Shown in pieces: positions 1 through 13,300 of a DNA stretch of 64,000 nt. Both the position numbers and the translations under genes were made by a program. The DNA comes from Acanthopleura granulata (Eukaryota > Mollusca > Polyplacophora > Chitonida > Chitonidae). The notes below the pieces were generated by a model. The model was not told the origin of the DNA and searched no databases. It saw only the letters and a list, made by a program, of their open reading frames with translations. The stretch spans positions 27,794,983-27,858,982 of the forward strand of contig JABBOT010000003.1 in NCBI GenBank assembly GCA_016165875.1. Direction: 5' to 3'. Numbering within the stretch: position 1 is the first letter of the stretch; each line of letters begins with the position of its first letter.

Positions 1-1074
1 CAAGTTAAGCTGGTCTGTCATGTAATGAAGGCTAATCAAAATCAATTTTTTATGCTTCCATGCATAGTGTAGAGGAGAACTGAATAGAAGCCGTTGTTTA
101 AAGCATGAATTTATGGCATGCACTTGTATTTATATGTTAAGAAATGTGCTTAAAGTTTTTTGTGTATAAAATGTCTTTGGACACATTTTGGTTGTTTATG
201 TTAACAAAATGTGTATCTAAGTCCAGAATTGAGTCTGACCCTGTTTATGTCCCCTGAATTGGATATCTGTGTTTATGATGTTCCATAATATTGTTTTAAA
301 TGTTCATGTTGCAAAACAGAGAGTAAAAATATAGATCATTTTGGAGTTCAACTTTTCCCCCCCAAAAGTCTGAAAAATGCAATTATATTTTTGTCTTCAC
401 CTCAAGAAGTTTGTAACGTTGAAACTCCACAGTTTCTTTCCAGATGCAATCTTGTGACTGTCAGATCCCGTGTGTGTGATGGATGATATTTCAGAAGAAC
501 TCAAAGGCCATTGCGTTTTTCCAGTGCATTGTGTTAAATTTGCAGGGTGCCCCTACAATTCCTGACCTTGCTCTTACAGTGACAAAAAACAAAAACTGAA
601 TAACTTTATCGCCTGCCAGTCTTAGAACTCACCATACATCTGTACTTGTATAACATATTCTAACATTGTCTGACGTACATGCATGCAGCCAAAGCCATTA
701 TGAATTATACAACCTGTTGATTATTTAACAGGTTTTTATATCAATTAGATGTGCACATATGAAATCTCAAGGGAAGGCGATTCAGCTCATCACAGAGCTG
801 TCTGTCGGTCTATATAACACGCCCGTTGCCTTGTAGGCGGCAGTATTATCACGTAGATGCTATTGGTGTTTTGACAGGCAGTCTGTCCACATGAACTTGG
901 ACACTGTCATGTTCGTGTTGAAACAGATCTTGTGTTAATTGATTTCAGCTGAAAAGAATAACATATTTTGTCCCTGACCAAGGTGACGGTAAGGCCCGAC
1001 TGTTGCAATTTAATCATAGTTTTACGAGTGTGAATTAACAACATGATAAATGTTGTGAATTGACCAGCCCTAAT

Positions 1075-1250
1075 TAGTCTTTTTCTTCGACTAACCTCGA
1101 TGAGTCATGTTTGACCAATATCGATAAACTAGTCATTATGACGAGCTTTGAGTCACTTGGAATCTTAGGCCGAAGATTAATCTAAGTTAGTCAGTTACTC
1201 CAAGTTAGTCGAAGAATCAAATATTGGTCAACATGACAAGAAAAAAAATG
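1075..1250. repeat. Interleaved inverted repeats, possible decayed foldback element
   Basis: TTCTTCGACTAAC near 1084 recurs as its reverse complement near 1205, and GTCATGTTTGACCAATAT near 1107 recurs inverted (one base shorter) near 1222. The two pairs are interleaved rather than nested, so this is not one simple hairpin. It may be a rearranged foldback transposon. Confidence 0.4.
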
Positions 1251-2493
1251 GTCATCTGGGAGACGGCCCTATTACTAACCTTTCCCGGTCATTCTGACAA
1301 GGGAAAGTTTTTCTAATTATATAGGCTTATGTGTTTCGCTGATGTGTATTCTGAAGGATGGTTAGGTAAACATTTCCATTTATTACAAAAACATATGGTG
1401 TGCATGTTATATAGCCATGGGTCTGTAGCTAATGGCCTTCTTATAACAACGGACTTAATGCAGTATGATATGCAAATGATGTTACGATATATACATTTAT
1501 GTACATAGGTAAATACAGTATAACTTCATATATGCTTGCCTGCATGATATTGGCTTTCGCCATTATTGGATAAGCACGCTATAATGATCTGTAGAATTCT
1601 TATTCAGATTGGTATTCGGACAGTATAATGGTGTGAAGTCACTTGATATGTCGTCAGGCGCCCATTACACGCTCTGATAGATCACGCTCATTGTCCAAAT
1701 TAAGACCGTGACATGTGATACCGACCGATGCGGTAATGCGATACAAGCAACAGTGATAGGTTTTACTTGACTTATACGTGATCTCTGTAAGTACAGAATG
1801 TACAAATATATGCCACTGGCAGTCAATGACACACACGTGTCATTCAAGATCAACATTAAGTGTACATTGTCACGCAACACGCCCTATAGATGCACCATGA
1901 CGTCTATAGCTCTTACCTTTCTAATTGAATTTTTCATTTCATGGTTGTTCAGCGTCGTGCTCAAGGATGTTTATACTTTTTCATTGGCATTATTTTGAAA
2001 CCGGGGTGCTCGGGGGAAAGCACGGACATTTGACAAGTTATTAACGAGTTTTGCCACATTTATAATGCAGGCTTGAATGCCATGTTGGTGGAAGGCAAGT
2101 AAATTCTTGAACGCAGGTTATAAGGCCCAACGTATATGGAAGCCAGCTAAGGCCCTCATCGTACCGTTGTACTATTGTTCCTTCGTTCCACGATACGACG
2201 GAGCGATAGAACTATACTGTGAAACGATGGAACGATACTGCATGCGAGACGACGGGCCAACAGGCTATAGGCACTATATGGGAGAAACGAGAGTAGAAGA
2301 GTATACACGGAGTCTCTGCCTTAAGTGGGAACTGAGCCTCCATGCACCTCGTGTGCATTACGTTTGGAGTGGCAAATTTTACACCTGTGGGATGTCCTGC
2401 TTTCCGATATGACCGATTATATTCATGTGTCCATCAAGAACATATAAGTACATCCCGCATGCATGTAAAGTCTTCTTACATGAAATCATAGGT

Positions 2494-2595
2494 ACGTGGT
2501 TACTAAGTGAAAGGATACGATTGGGTCTGTAAGTCTCATATATATAGGCTTATTGACCCCATATAGTTTCATATCCTTTCACTTAGTAACCGTGT
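2494..2595. repeat. Short hairpin (MITE-like) element
   Basis: The left arm contains GTTACTAAGTGAAAGGATA (from about 2499). The right arm, ending near 2595, is its reverse complement, with GGGTC/GACCC near the loop. Arms of about 25 bp with few mismatches and a total length near 100 bp suggest a very small foldback element. No target duplication was identified. Confidence 0.6.
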
Positions 2596-3224
2596 AACGA
2601 ATTTATCCCGAGGAAGACTCTAAAAACTACAATGGAATTTGCTTCTTGAAAAACAAAAGAAGATTCAGCTGTAATTTCCTGTCGTGTCAAGGAGCTTTGA
2701 ATTACCAAGAAATGATCTGGGAGTTATGACGCCATAACGATACTGACAATGTTCATTCAACATTCTTTTCTGACGTTATGTCTTTGGTGTCATTGTTTTG
2801 TCACAATGTAACTGTTACGTCATTGCGTTCTCCGTACTTTTGAGTCAGACGCTGTTCATCACACACTGTTCACCAGACGCATTCATAGCATCTGCTGCAA
2901 GGCATGAAGTTATACTTGTTGGTCACGTGACCGTTACTGTCCAGTCAAAAGCAGAGGATTTTGTCGGATGCGTTATAATACTAAAAATGAAACCCACAGT
3001 GGAGCCTCTTCCAATAATGCATGTCAACATATGCGTAAATGTACAATTTATATATACTAGACTTATTATACTTCCGGATAAGTCATTTTACATGTACATG
3101 TATATGTAGGGCAACAATATTCCCATATAACAAAATCATCAGTCTACATACCAAACGCTATATAGCTGACACAACTATAAACCCATACAGATTCCATGTG
3201 TATGCAGAAACCGATATATGTATA

Positions 3225-3330
3225 TTATTTATTTAATTAGTATTTTACGCCCTGTATGCACAAGAATATTTTACCTTTTAACGACCTTCAGATTTAAGGG
3301 TGCATGGAGGGAACAGGAGTCCCGTGTGAC
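3225..3330 (-). mobile_element. Degenerate SINE 3' part
   Basis: A TTATTTATTTAATTAG tract followed by TATTTTACGCCC and CAAGAATATTTTACC is the reverse complement of the 3' end of the SINE family that recurs through the window (see 31401-31601). The inner part is strongly decayed. Confidence 0.45.
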
Positions 3331-5624
3331 AAAGCCACCAAGTTATAAGCAAGTATAATTGTAACTGATGACGTTTCTGATACTGATAACACGCAGGGTT
3401 TAAGGTAAAGCTAGTTCAACGGGGTACCGGCATTTTCCCGCGCAGTGGTCACTCGGGTCCAAGCTGAACCAGTGACCTTTGTTCTCTTAAAACACACGAG
3501 TAATACGCTACCAGGCTTTTCATAAATCGCCATCGCAAAGGCTGAAGTGAACAACAGATTGAGTAGCTTAGGTTCCTTACTTTTCACGGAAAACTCAACT
3601 TTTATTGACTGCCCTACAAGTCTGCGCTTGCAGGTTATAACGGGAGAATATCGAATGGCGTATTTAAAATGACTCCGCTTCATTAGGCCTATATTATAGG
3701 CGAAGATTCAGGCATGGATGTAGCGTTCAATTTGTGTTAATTTGCCTATGTCTTTGGTTTGTGTATAACCTTTCCATGCCAGACCGTTACATAAATTTGT
3801 TTCATAAATGTATGTGTACCTTATTTTGTCACGATCACTGTGTGTATAGCCTATGTCAGTAGGCATTACGCCGCCTTACCATGATAGCTACGCTCACGTG
3901 TAATATGGGAGTCCAATCTGAGAAGAGCACCTGGCACCTTTGCCCACAGATGCTGACGGATATACGAGACACAGAGGTGTCAGACTCGAACTGGTGATAT
4001 CAACGCAGAAAGGCTACAACGGAAATCGGGGGAAAAGGGAAGAAATTCAGAGCCCTTACAATGCAAATACGAGATTGCTCAGATAAAGGAATAGCCTACA
4101 TATATGTATACATTTTAAGTAGGAGTATACAGGTATATATAGGCTTATGTCTCATGTAAGCACGCCATGCAACCGTTACACATGTTTGGAGAAGAGAATA
4201 TACACACTGATACCAGTACATCAAATAAGTTAAAATATATTTACCTGTGAGTCAAATGCAGAACTTATATCTAATGTTTCAGGCGCACTGCTGGTGTTCT
4301 CACTGATGAGCGAGTATCCGAGGATGAGAATAAAAAGTTAATCCACTCAATTCACCACGCATACCATATGACGTCTTATGTGGAGAGTTTTAGGTTGGGA
4401 GGCACATATATATATATGTATGCACGTGAACCTAACGGTATTGAGAGCATGGGCCTGTTATAGAAGGCAAACTGTGGTCAAACCCTATATACAGTCTGCA
4501 TATATTACAGTGTGACTCAGTTCATTCAGGTATTCTGTCCGACACTATAGTACAGGGAACGTGAACAAACCCCAGAGTGTTGTGGAGCGTGACGAAGTAG
4601 GCCGTGAATATACCGTAATTGACCTGAAACTTTGTCAGTCACACGTTTTGACAGATTCTGAGTTATTTATTTGTCGTAACAAATCTGTTTTGAGAGTTGA
4701 ACGATATCCTGCTAGAATAAATTTCGGTATCAAACATAACATTTTCTGTCCTTTATTTGCGTATTGAAAAGCTGTTTTTGTGCTAATTTTGGGGGTAAAT
4801 ACGGTATAGATACGTACGCATGCACACACCTTCAAATATGTTGCCCTACAGCTATAACTTTGTCCAACTCCGCACAAAACCGGGTTGACGTGGCTGACAG
4901 CATTCAGCGAGCTGGCGGATTCGTTATCCTCAATAGGAGATTTGTCTGTTTAGTAAACTATCCATTTACTAGCCGTCTTTCATCGACTCTCTTTGATGTG
5001 CACATGCCTGTTAATGATGTCCATTTCGTTGGAATGCAGTCTGTTTAACCCTAATTATTATCCGTAGACACTCGGCCATTGTGGTTTGGTCAGGTGAAAT
5101 GTACAGCATGTAGGGTACACAGTGCAACATTGTATCCACGAGGCCTTTGGAGGTAAATTATACATGCAGCGTATATCGCATTCTGTACAAGGTGCTTACA
5201 GGTTCATAACACAAAGATGTTCACACCCTAATTCTACAGGAGTTGGGGGCGGGTCGTGACAGAAGGGAGAAGATGCTTGTTTTACAGTCGATATGAAAGA
5301 GTAATGTAGGGATCAATCTCACTCTTGATCAGGGAATCCTCAGGATTCCTCTATCCTATTTCACTGTTCTCTGGTCCAACAATGTATGTATGCTTGGATT
5401 TAAGGTCGTACTCAGCAATTCTGCTGTCACATGACGACGAGGAGTCCTTGGAATATATTATATCTTCTTATGACATGGCGAGTCCATGCCGCCGACACTT
5501 TAACATCATGCCGAAGACACCAGATTTGACATCGAACCCAGTCGTGTTTCATTGTTCTAACCTCTCAGTGTTGAGCGCCAAGCAATGTAGCAATAAGTAT
5601 CATTTTGAGTTTTTGGTATGACCC

Positions 5625-5895
5625 GAGCTGGGTTTGATCCCAGATCTCCCGATCCCGAGGCGGACACCCTAACCACCAAACCACTGGGGCGGTGATTCTG
5701 GTCTAATTAGCCGAGACGACAAAGGTATTATGAAGACCCATCATGGTGGTCTTACACGAAGTTCAGTGGAGATCCGCTGCCTTCCAAGCAAACGGCATGC
5801 ATAAAGCACACGTAGAAAAGTTAATTGCCAAAGTTTCGTGGTTTACTTCCTGGACACTCCGGTTTCCTCCATTTATAAAAATAATCATCGTCCTA
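5625..5895. mobile_element. tRNA-derived SINE fragments
   Basis: On the minus strand 5637-5695 reads like a tRNA 5' half: TGGTTTGGTGGTTAGGGTG (A-box region), then GGGATCAAACCC (B-box like). A true tRNA gene is unlikely because no acceptor stem closes. At 5855-5875 a CACTCCGGTTTCCTCC motif in plus orientation matches the SINE body, so at least two fragments seem to be juxtaposed. Confidence 0.5.
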
Positions 5896-6514
5896 TGAGC
5901 TAAAAGCCTTACACCAGTCAAGTGTAAGCGTAATTATTAATTAATAAATATTTCTACTTTTAATATGCATTTCCAAACTCACTGTTTACACAGCTATACA
6001 TCGACTGTTAATACTCTGAAACCAGTTGCCGTCTTTGAATGTATTTCGTTCTCCTGTCCCTTAGTAACTGGTCAAATCTCCAGTACACATTCGTATTATC
6101 AGGGAAACATTCGTAGTTTTACAATTGAAGGAGATATTGTGCCTGGTATTAGTAGGTGCCACCAACAACGGAGAATAGAATTTAGGCGAAGTACATGTGT
6201 AGTTGCATGTAAAGTACATTTAAAAGCTTTCAAGGCATGCAAGCTGTTTACCTCTTACTCTGGTTCGCATAATATTCTCACAAAAGGGAACATACACGTA
6301 TGCATTTATGTAGACTTTGTGCTACAGGCTACTCATGTATTATGGCAAACTCACATGTAAAGTAAAGAATGGTGTAAAAACAGTTGTTGCAATGTGTTCA
6401 CTTTTTTTCTCGCCTCAACTGCATCGGCATACATATTATACAAATGTTTGGATGACCTTCCCCAGTTTGAAGCTCTTTTCGAAAAATAAAATGCTTAACT
6501 TTGATGTACGTTTA

Positions 6515-6800
6515 AAAGTGACCGCCTCGGAGGCTTAGTCGTTAGAGCGCCCCGTGATCAGCCCCCGATCGGGTCATACCAAAGACCTTAAAAATGATAC
6601 TTGGCTGGTCCGATGTCAGTGTAATGTGCCTGGGTGGGGTTTCCTTTCTGGTCTCTTAATGTCCCAGTGGCGGCGGCTCTTTGGCGGCATGGAGACACAG
6701 TATACATGTATTACGTTCTAAGGACTCTTCGTCATCATATGACCGAAAAATTGTTGAGTACGACGTCAAATCTAATCATACATACATACATACATAGCTT
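6515..6800 (+). mobile_element. SINE of a second family with CATA tail
   Basis: A tRNA-like head (GAGGCTTAGTCGTTAGAGCG at about 6530) is followed by a body ending in GTCATCATATGACCGAAAAA, then TTGTTGAGTACGACG, and a (CATA)n tail to about 6797. The tail differs from the ATAAATAA tail of the more common family, so two SINE lineages are present. A 3' relic of this family also lies near 12185. Confidence 0.6.
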
Positions 6801-6989
6801 TGAGATTGGTGTAACCTGGTTCTAAATGCCATGCTCTGGATTCTCTAACAAGGCTTACATTGGATACCTGGCACATAAAGCCACATGAAAAGGGTTTCAC
6901 TATACACGCATACGTTCTGCATGAAAATCACAAACTGGAAATACCATGTCCAGTGACGCGTAGGTTTCAAGGGAAGATAGAGCTAGCCC

Positions 6990-7803
6990 CTTTGACAGGA
7001 GACCAAACGAGGACGAAAGCAAATTCCGGATGAGCATAATGGGTCTCTAGGAGAAGAATAATCGAAAACTAAGGCCAGAGGCTTCATGCCCAGAGATACA
7101 TACGTAAAAGTTCTGGATGAACATAAAGGTCCTCTGGAAGAAGAACAATCGATAACTAAGTCCGGAGACATCATGTCCGAACATGTCCAATGATGTACAC
7201 GTGCAAGTTCCGGATGAACATAAAGATTCTTCTGAAAAAGAATAATCGAGAACTAAGGCCAGTGGCGACATGCCCAATGATGCACACGTGGAAATTTCGG
7301 ATAAACATAAAGGTTAATTTGAAGAAGAATAATCGAGAACTAATGCCAGATGCATCATGCCCGACGATGTATACTTGGAAGCTCCTGATGAAGATAAATA
7401 TTCTCCTGGAGACAAATAATCGAGAACTGAGGACAGAGGCACCATGCCCAATGATGCACACGTGGAAATTTCGGATAAACATAAAGGTTAATTTGAAGAA
7501 GAATAATCGAGAACTAATGCCAGTGGCGTCATGCCCAATGATGCACACGTGGAAATTTCGGATAAACATAAAGGTTAATTTGAAGAAGAATAATCGAGAG
7601 CTAATGCCAGATGCATCATGCCCGACGATGTATACGTGGAAGTTCCTGATGAAGATAAATATTCTCCTGGAGACAAATAATCGAGAACTTAGGACAGAGG
7701 CATCATGTCGAATGATGTACACATGGAAGCTCCGGATAAACATAAAGGTTCTCTTGGAGAAGAATCATCGAAGACTATGTCATCATGCAGAATATTCATG
7801 TCC
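6990..7803. repeat. 87-bp minisatellite, about 9 copies
   Basis: The unit can be followed by the recurring segment AGAATAATCGAGAACTAA and by CACGTGG or TACGTGG, spaced 87 bp. Two unit variants alternate, one with GAAGAAGAATAATCG and one with GAGACAAATAATCG. Because 87 is a multiple of three and the unit lacks stops in several frames, long open frames arise on both strands (plus 7190-7840, minus 7171-7743). I take these as consequences of the repeat, not evidence of a gene. Confidence 0.85.
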
Positions 7804-8040
7804 TGAGTCGATGACAGAAAACGTGCCAGCGGATTGGTAATCAATCCGCTTAATCCAGAAAATATTGTTACAACCTCATGATTTTTGTTGCGGTGGCAAC
7901 CATAACCTGGTACATGTTTCACCACGGTGTATGCGCTGTAATTGCGAAATTAAGTAAAACTTTCCTGTGTTTGAATTTTCCTACCTGGACGTAAAAAGAC
8001 AACAACAACAACAAAAATCCTGTACTTTTGTCTGATAAGA

Positions 8041-8222
8041 TTTATTTATTTATTTACTTGGTGTTTTACGCCGTATTTCACTCATACGAAGGCGGCCATC
8101 ATTTTTAGCCTGGGAAAACCCACGACCATCAGTAGATTGATGGCAGACCTTCCCACGTACGGCCGGAGAGGAAGCAACCATGAGCTGGACTTGAACTCAC
8201 AACTCATTGGTAGGAGGCTTAG
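8041..8222 (-). mobile_element. SINE copy, nearly full body
   Basis: Reading the plus strand: TTTATTTATTTACTTGG tail, GTGTTTTACGCCG, then GGAAAACCCACGACCATC, CAGACCTTCCCACGTACGG, CCGGAGAGGAAG and GAGCTGGACTTGAACTC at the tRNA-like end. The element is therefore on the minus strand. It is one of the better-preserved copies in the window. Confidence 0.75.
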
Positions 8223-11200
8223 AGACTCTTATAATAGGATTTCTCTCCTTCTACCACATAATAATACAAAGTTTCTTTGACTTCGTGGTCTTCACATCAA
8301 AACTAATCTACACCTGTCTACAATGTAAATAGATTTACGGACTTAAATATCCTCACGAATAAAATTTGTGCAAAAGCCTTATCAAGATCGGCCAAAAAAT
8401 AGCATATACATAGTGGTATCTGCATTTGACCCGGAAGCTACACGCACACTGTTCTCTAGTGTAGGTGGCGCCTTCATCGTTGTTCACTTTGTAAAAGCTC
8501 TTTCCTTTTAAGGCGATCGAGCTTCGCAATGCCACATTGCCATGTGCACAGATCATCCGAAGTGTCTTTAGTCAACTGATGTCAGCTGTGAAGAACCCAA
8601 ATTCGCACCTAATATATAAACAAGTATTTCGTTTATATATGCTGAGATCTAGTGTCCTTTCGGTGTGCATACTTAACCCTGATAGGCATATAAGGATGTA
8701 TTATGAACCTACATAGACAAGACTATGTATGTTCGAAGTTAACCAACTATACATGGTGTACGCACACATATAGTTCTTTGTGGACGGAATTCACAATAGG
8801 TCACGGGCGTATGCACATTTAAAAGCTAGATCGCTCCGCCTGCATGCTATATACATGGCCAGATATACGCCTCGATGAACAAGGCATATGTCAGTGTTGG
8901 GTGCTCCATGGAGTGCACGTATTAAATAGACTGTAACAATATGCACCAAGCTGACTGTAATATCAAAGTGTTTAAAAGGAAAAAGGTAAAGCTCAGTAAG
9001 TGAAGTGGTTCAACCTCGAACAGATATTACAGCCTTTTCACCTGCCACTAAATAAGTGAATTTGAGTTTTAAGGCAAACTACTCTGTTTTAAATTAGTTC
9101 TGGCACGCCAGTGATTTTTGAACTCATTCCCAGGCTGAAACAATAGAGTGGACTGTTTGTTGTGTCGCCTGGCCTCATATATATGGCCTAGTTGTTATCG
9201 CGCTCAAATATCTCTCTAGGGGGGTTTAATGATATACGAACTTGTAACGACGAAAGGCGACCTTCGAAAACGTTGGCCCATTTTCCCTAAAACCTGTACA
9301 TGGTCAATCACACCACACAAATATATATATATGGGCTATTGGAGGCGGCGTTATAACATTTCGTTCAAACACAGGCGTATTTGATCAGTATTGGTTACAC
9401 ACGGAGCCATGTCATGAAAAGGGGACATTTAGGCATAACAGGTAGGTTACGCGTGAGCTTACAAAGGGGTAAATTCATGTACATATATACAAATACGTGC
9501 ATGTGGTCGACCCCTACGTAGTTCTGTTGGCGACTGTTATATCACATCTCCCATCAGTGGAATACGACATATACTGCTGCCTATTTATACGTACAAATAC
9601 CTGCAAATGAAGGTTATAGATCAGAGACATGTGGAACAGCTAAGCGCATGCAGCATGGACTATATTCCAGTATAGTCACAGCCTTACAAGTACACCCTGT
9701 ACACACATGTACACATGTATTAAAGGATACAGGGATCAACAGAGTATACTGTCACTTTAAACATGTCTACGGAATAATCTCACTGGAATTTATACGAGAA
9801 GTGTCAACACCTGTGCGGCGCGCGAAACTCAAGCCATGTATATAGAGCTCTATACATGGTATACGATTTTTAACAGAATGTACCCGCAGGAGAGAATTTT
9901 ATACACGATTAAAGCCAAGCATGCATGCATATAGTAGTGTCTGATGCAATGAGCGAGAATGACTAATGCTAACGTGATAATCATACCTCATGCAGCTTAT
10001 ATGTGGACTACATCAATTAAAATGAGCAAATTGGTCCTTTAGCATTAATGCACAAAAACGCCGTAAGGGGCACGCCACCCTTCTCTTCGAGACAATCCCA
10101 TATACGGTTATGTATCTGACAATGTGACAACTTCATAGTGCTCAAAATGAGCTGAAAATGATTGGCTGGCACACGTCCCACTACATACGTCGACTTCATT
10201 ACTTGCTGTGCATTGAACATATTTAATAGGGAAGGGGTGTCTCTTTACGACATCCAAATAAGGCTTTCTTACGAAACCAGGGGAGAGACCATAATGGAGA
10301 CACCTTGAAGGATAGATAGGAACGCCCAGATTAGGTAATAGAGACTTCTACTTGAAACAATATCTGGGGGCTTCTGCCTGGGATAACAAATGAGGAATCT
10401 TAACTGTGACAACAAATGGGGACTTCCATACCTGGGACAACAAATGGGGACTTCTAGCTGGGACAACAAATGGTGATTTATACCCGAGAGAAAATAATGG
10501 TGACCTTTAACTGGGACAACAGATGGTGAATTTACATGGGATAACAAATGGTGACGTTTACCTGGGAAAACAAATGAGGACATCTTCAGAGAACAACATA
10601 TGGGAAATTCCAGAGTAAACAAACACGTGGGATTTATTCAGGAAAGGAAAAATAGGGACTTTTACATAGGGAAGCAAATGGTCAGGTACTTTAGGATAAC
10701 AAATGGGGATTTCTGCATAGAACAACAGGGGGGATTCTCCTAGGACATAGTTATATAGTACTTTTGTAATTCTTTGCAGAAATGACGTGAGAAAATGGCA
10801 CTTATATATACACTCGGGACTAACGCAAAAATAAAATCATTATTGCTGTGTGCGGAACAAGTAGCTGATAATTAGACTGATTCGGAAGGACATGGTTGTT
10901 GCATGGGAGTACGTAGCGCGCAGGCTGACGAGTTAGAGGTAGACGTTTACTCTGACAATGCCGTTGCAGACAGAAAACAGAGAGAGTAGAACTGGAACAG
11001 CGACGACAGTGTGCTAACTGACAAGTTGTCAGACGTAAGCGGTGAAATCTGGCCCCCAGTCCATTTGCATGTAGCAAGGCCTCAGTCAGGAAGCTACAGT
11101 AAAGGATATGCAGGGGAAGATCATGCCACCGTACAGTTTTAGACTCATATCCTAATCTATACACTGCAGACAAAGCAATGGAATGGAATGCAAGATGGTT

Positions 11201-12224
11201 CTTGCATAGTGCAGGATTTTATGCTCTGTACACAAAAATACACGTATTTTTAATACTAAATGTCTGAAATTTATCCCCAAGACGTGTATATACAATGTAC
11301 ACACGCAGATAAATGAAGTAATCGACTTACGTGTTTACGTGGTGTGACAATAGCAGTCTGCCTCTTTCTTAATTTGTCCCAAATTTTTGTACCTCCCTTT
11401 TCCAGGATTACAATTCACCAGGAGCTCTCTTTCAAACGTCCGTCGTCTCCTTCGGTTTAACGTTAGAGCTGAATTTAGGCTACATAACGGTCTCTGTGTG
11501 GTATATATCAATGACAGGATTCCCGCCACAACCGGTGCCACTGCTTGGTGTTGTATCCCGCTATACATCGTGATTAATACCACATGGGTTGACGGTTGGC
11601 ATGACCCGTGCTATTTCCGGACATGGCAGAAAACACGTTATCACGGCTTTCCATGTATCGCAATGTATCGCAATATAGTGTAGATATATAGCCCACAGAA
11701 GTAACATTGCATGCATTGATCTTTTATACTATTAAGGTTACATACACGTAGCCTTCGAGAGTTTGTCTCTCGTTTACGCATATAAAAACATATTGTACCA
11801 GAGATAGTGTAACTTAGATTGATAAAGCAATTACGTGTGTATTCCGCGCGCATGTATACGTATGGGTTTAGAGACTCAGGATAAACGGGAGACAGGGCGC
11901 CCCAGTGTCACCTTGACTGGGTGTGGCGCCATGATTGGCCACGGTCACCGAGGTATCTAGGGCCTTCCATTAATGCAATATAAATAAATGCCCTCCGACT
12001 TACTATACTTTACTTATTTTTTGTTAACTTATTTATTTTTAGCTTAGGACTGATATTGCATGCTATAGTTAAGATTGTTTTGTTTATACTAAAGATGGAA
12101 TAAAACAAAACAGAACTTACATGGTTTAGGCCATGCACAGTTCACCCAGCCATATGTATAGGCACTTCAATAAATTCGTTTGTAAAGACTCCTCGTCGTC
12201 ATATGATTGTAAAATATTTCAGCC
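8223..12224. other. Intergenic stretch, no recognisable gene
   Basis: No exon with family similarity is visible. Apart from the 30-bp minisatellite at 10370-10750 and a SINE-like 3' tail near 12185 I see only AT-rich unique sequence. Confidence 0.5.
10370..10750. repeat. Degenerate ~30-bp minisatellite
   Basis: Repeated blocks of the form CTGGGACAACAAATGGGGAC recur about every 30 bp with substitutions and small indels, about twelve copies. The open frame on the minus strand (10269-10622) is a by-product of the repeat. Confidence 0.75.
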
Positions 12225-13300
12225 TGGGCATCGAAGCCGTCATTCGTATACCAGCCGTCAACCAAAATAGGTGTTTCGGGTCAGTAATCGCTAGACCAGT
12301 TTCCAAAAACGACAATTAACACAAACAGCCAAAAAACTAAGAAAGTGTATGAAATATAAAAAAAAAATTATTAGGACGGATTCATGCAAAGAGAAGCATT
12401 CAGCAGTTTTCGGTGATGACGAAAAGACGCAATGAGGTATGACGTAAAGCCTTATCATACGTACACATACAGCCCTACATACATCCATACAAAACCTTCC
12501 TAACACAGGAACCCGGCCTATAGCCACCCTTAGCTGGATTCGAACACACGACCTCCCAAACTATACTCACCCCAGGAATTACAACAGATGGTAAGTCTTA
12601 CTAGTGTCTGGACCTGTACCTGTACAAAGACGGCAATGGTTTCCTGTCACGCCGCCTTTATGACCAGAGGGATAGTTTTGATTTTGATACTGGGAATTAT
12701 CCCTGCTTGGATAGCAATATACCAAATGGTTCTGCATATGGTGTGTATACATATATCGCCTTGAAGCAATTGTTAGATCTGTGTTCTGTGCGATGATTTC
12801 AATCAACGTCACAAGTTACTAATAGTGCGTCAAGGATATTCCATCAAACACCTTCACTCTAAGTTTCTTAAATTTTACAATGAGAATGCCTTTCTTGTTG
12901 GTAAATATGGACGGTGTGTTCACAATCTCTGGGACTGCTTTATAACCCGATCTAGGGACCATATGTTCATCGTGTTGAGTGTGATCGCCACGTTGGATAT
13001 ATGAACAGTTGGAATCTAAGCGCAACTGAGATACATAGTTGATTATCGACACAATATGTACTGAAATGGAAATGATTTCATTCATCCGCCAAGAACATTC
13101 ATTACGTCTTTTCGTCATCACAGAAATATTGACTGCTTCCCTTTGCATGAATCCGTCCTAATTTTATATTTATATATTTTCGTAGTTCATTGGGGGTTTG
13201 TGTTATTTGTCGCTTTTGGAAACTGGTCTTTTGATTCTTGATCGAGAACGCCTATTTGGTTGACGGATGGTATACGAATGTCGGTTCCGACGTCTAGATT
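12225..13300. mobile_element. DNA-transposon-like element with ~200-bp terminal inverted repeats
   Basis: The left arm (about 12230-12435) and the right arm (about 13085-13300) are inverted copies. Shared blocks in order from the ends are CATTCGTATACCA, CCGTCAACCAAA, GACCAGTTTCCAAAA, AGGACGGATTCATGCAAAG and GTGATGACGAAAAGACG. The interior is about 650 bp. A minus-strand frame of 109 residues (12819-13148) starts inside the right arm and runs inward. I do not recognise it as a transposase. The element may be non-autonomous. Confidence 0.75.

Larger units (their letters stand above)
1..5624. other. Intergenic stretch without a recognisable gene
   Basis: I see no exon with family similarity on either strand. 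Open frames here are short and lack plausible splice context. The stretch holds a set of inverted repeats at about 1075-1250, a tight hairpin at 2494-2595 and a worn SINE relic at about 3225-3330. The rest is AT-rich with no structure I can name. Confidence 0.5.

Noticed and set aside
2077..2412. 111-codon plus-strand frame
   Set aside because: No family similarity, cysteine- and tyrosine-rich in a way typical of chance frames, and no splice or promoter context.
5637..5695. tRNA gene on the minus strand
   Set aside because: A-box and B-box-like motifs are present, but no acceptor stem closes and SINE sequence follows. It is a SINE head.
7171..7840. Long open frames on both strands (190 and 216 codons)
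   Set aside because: Both follow from an 87-bp tandem repeat with unit length divisible by three. No family similarity is seen on either strand.
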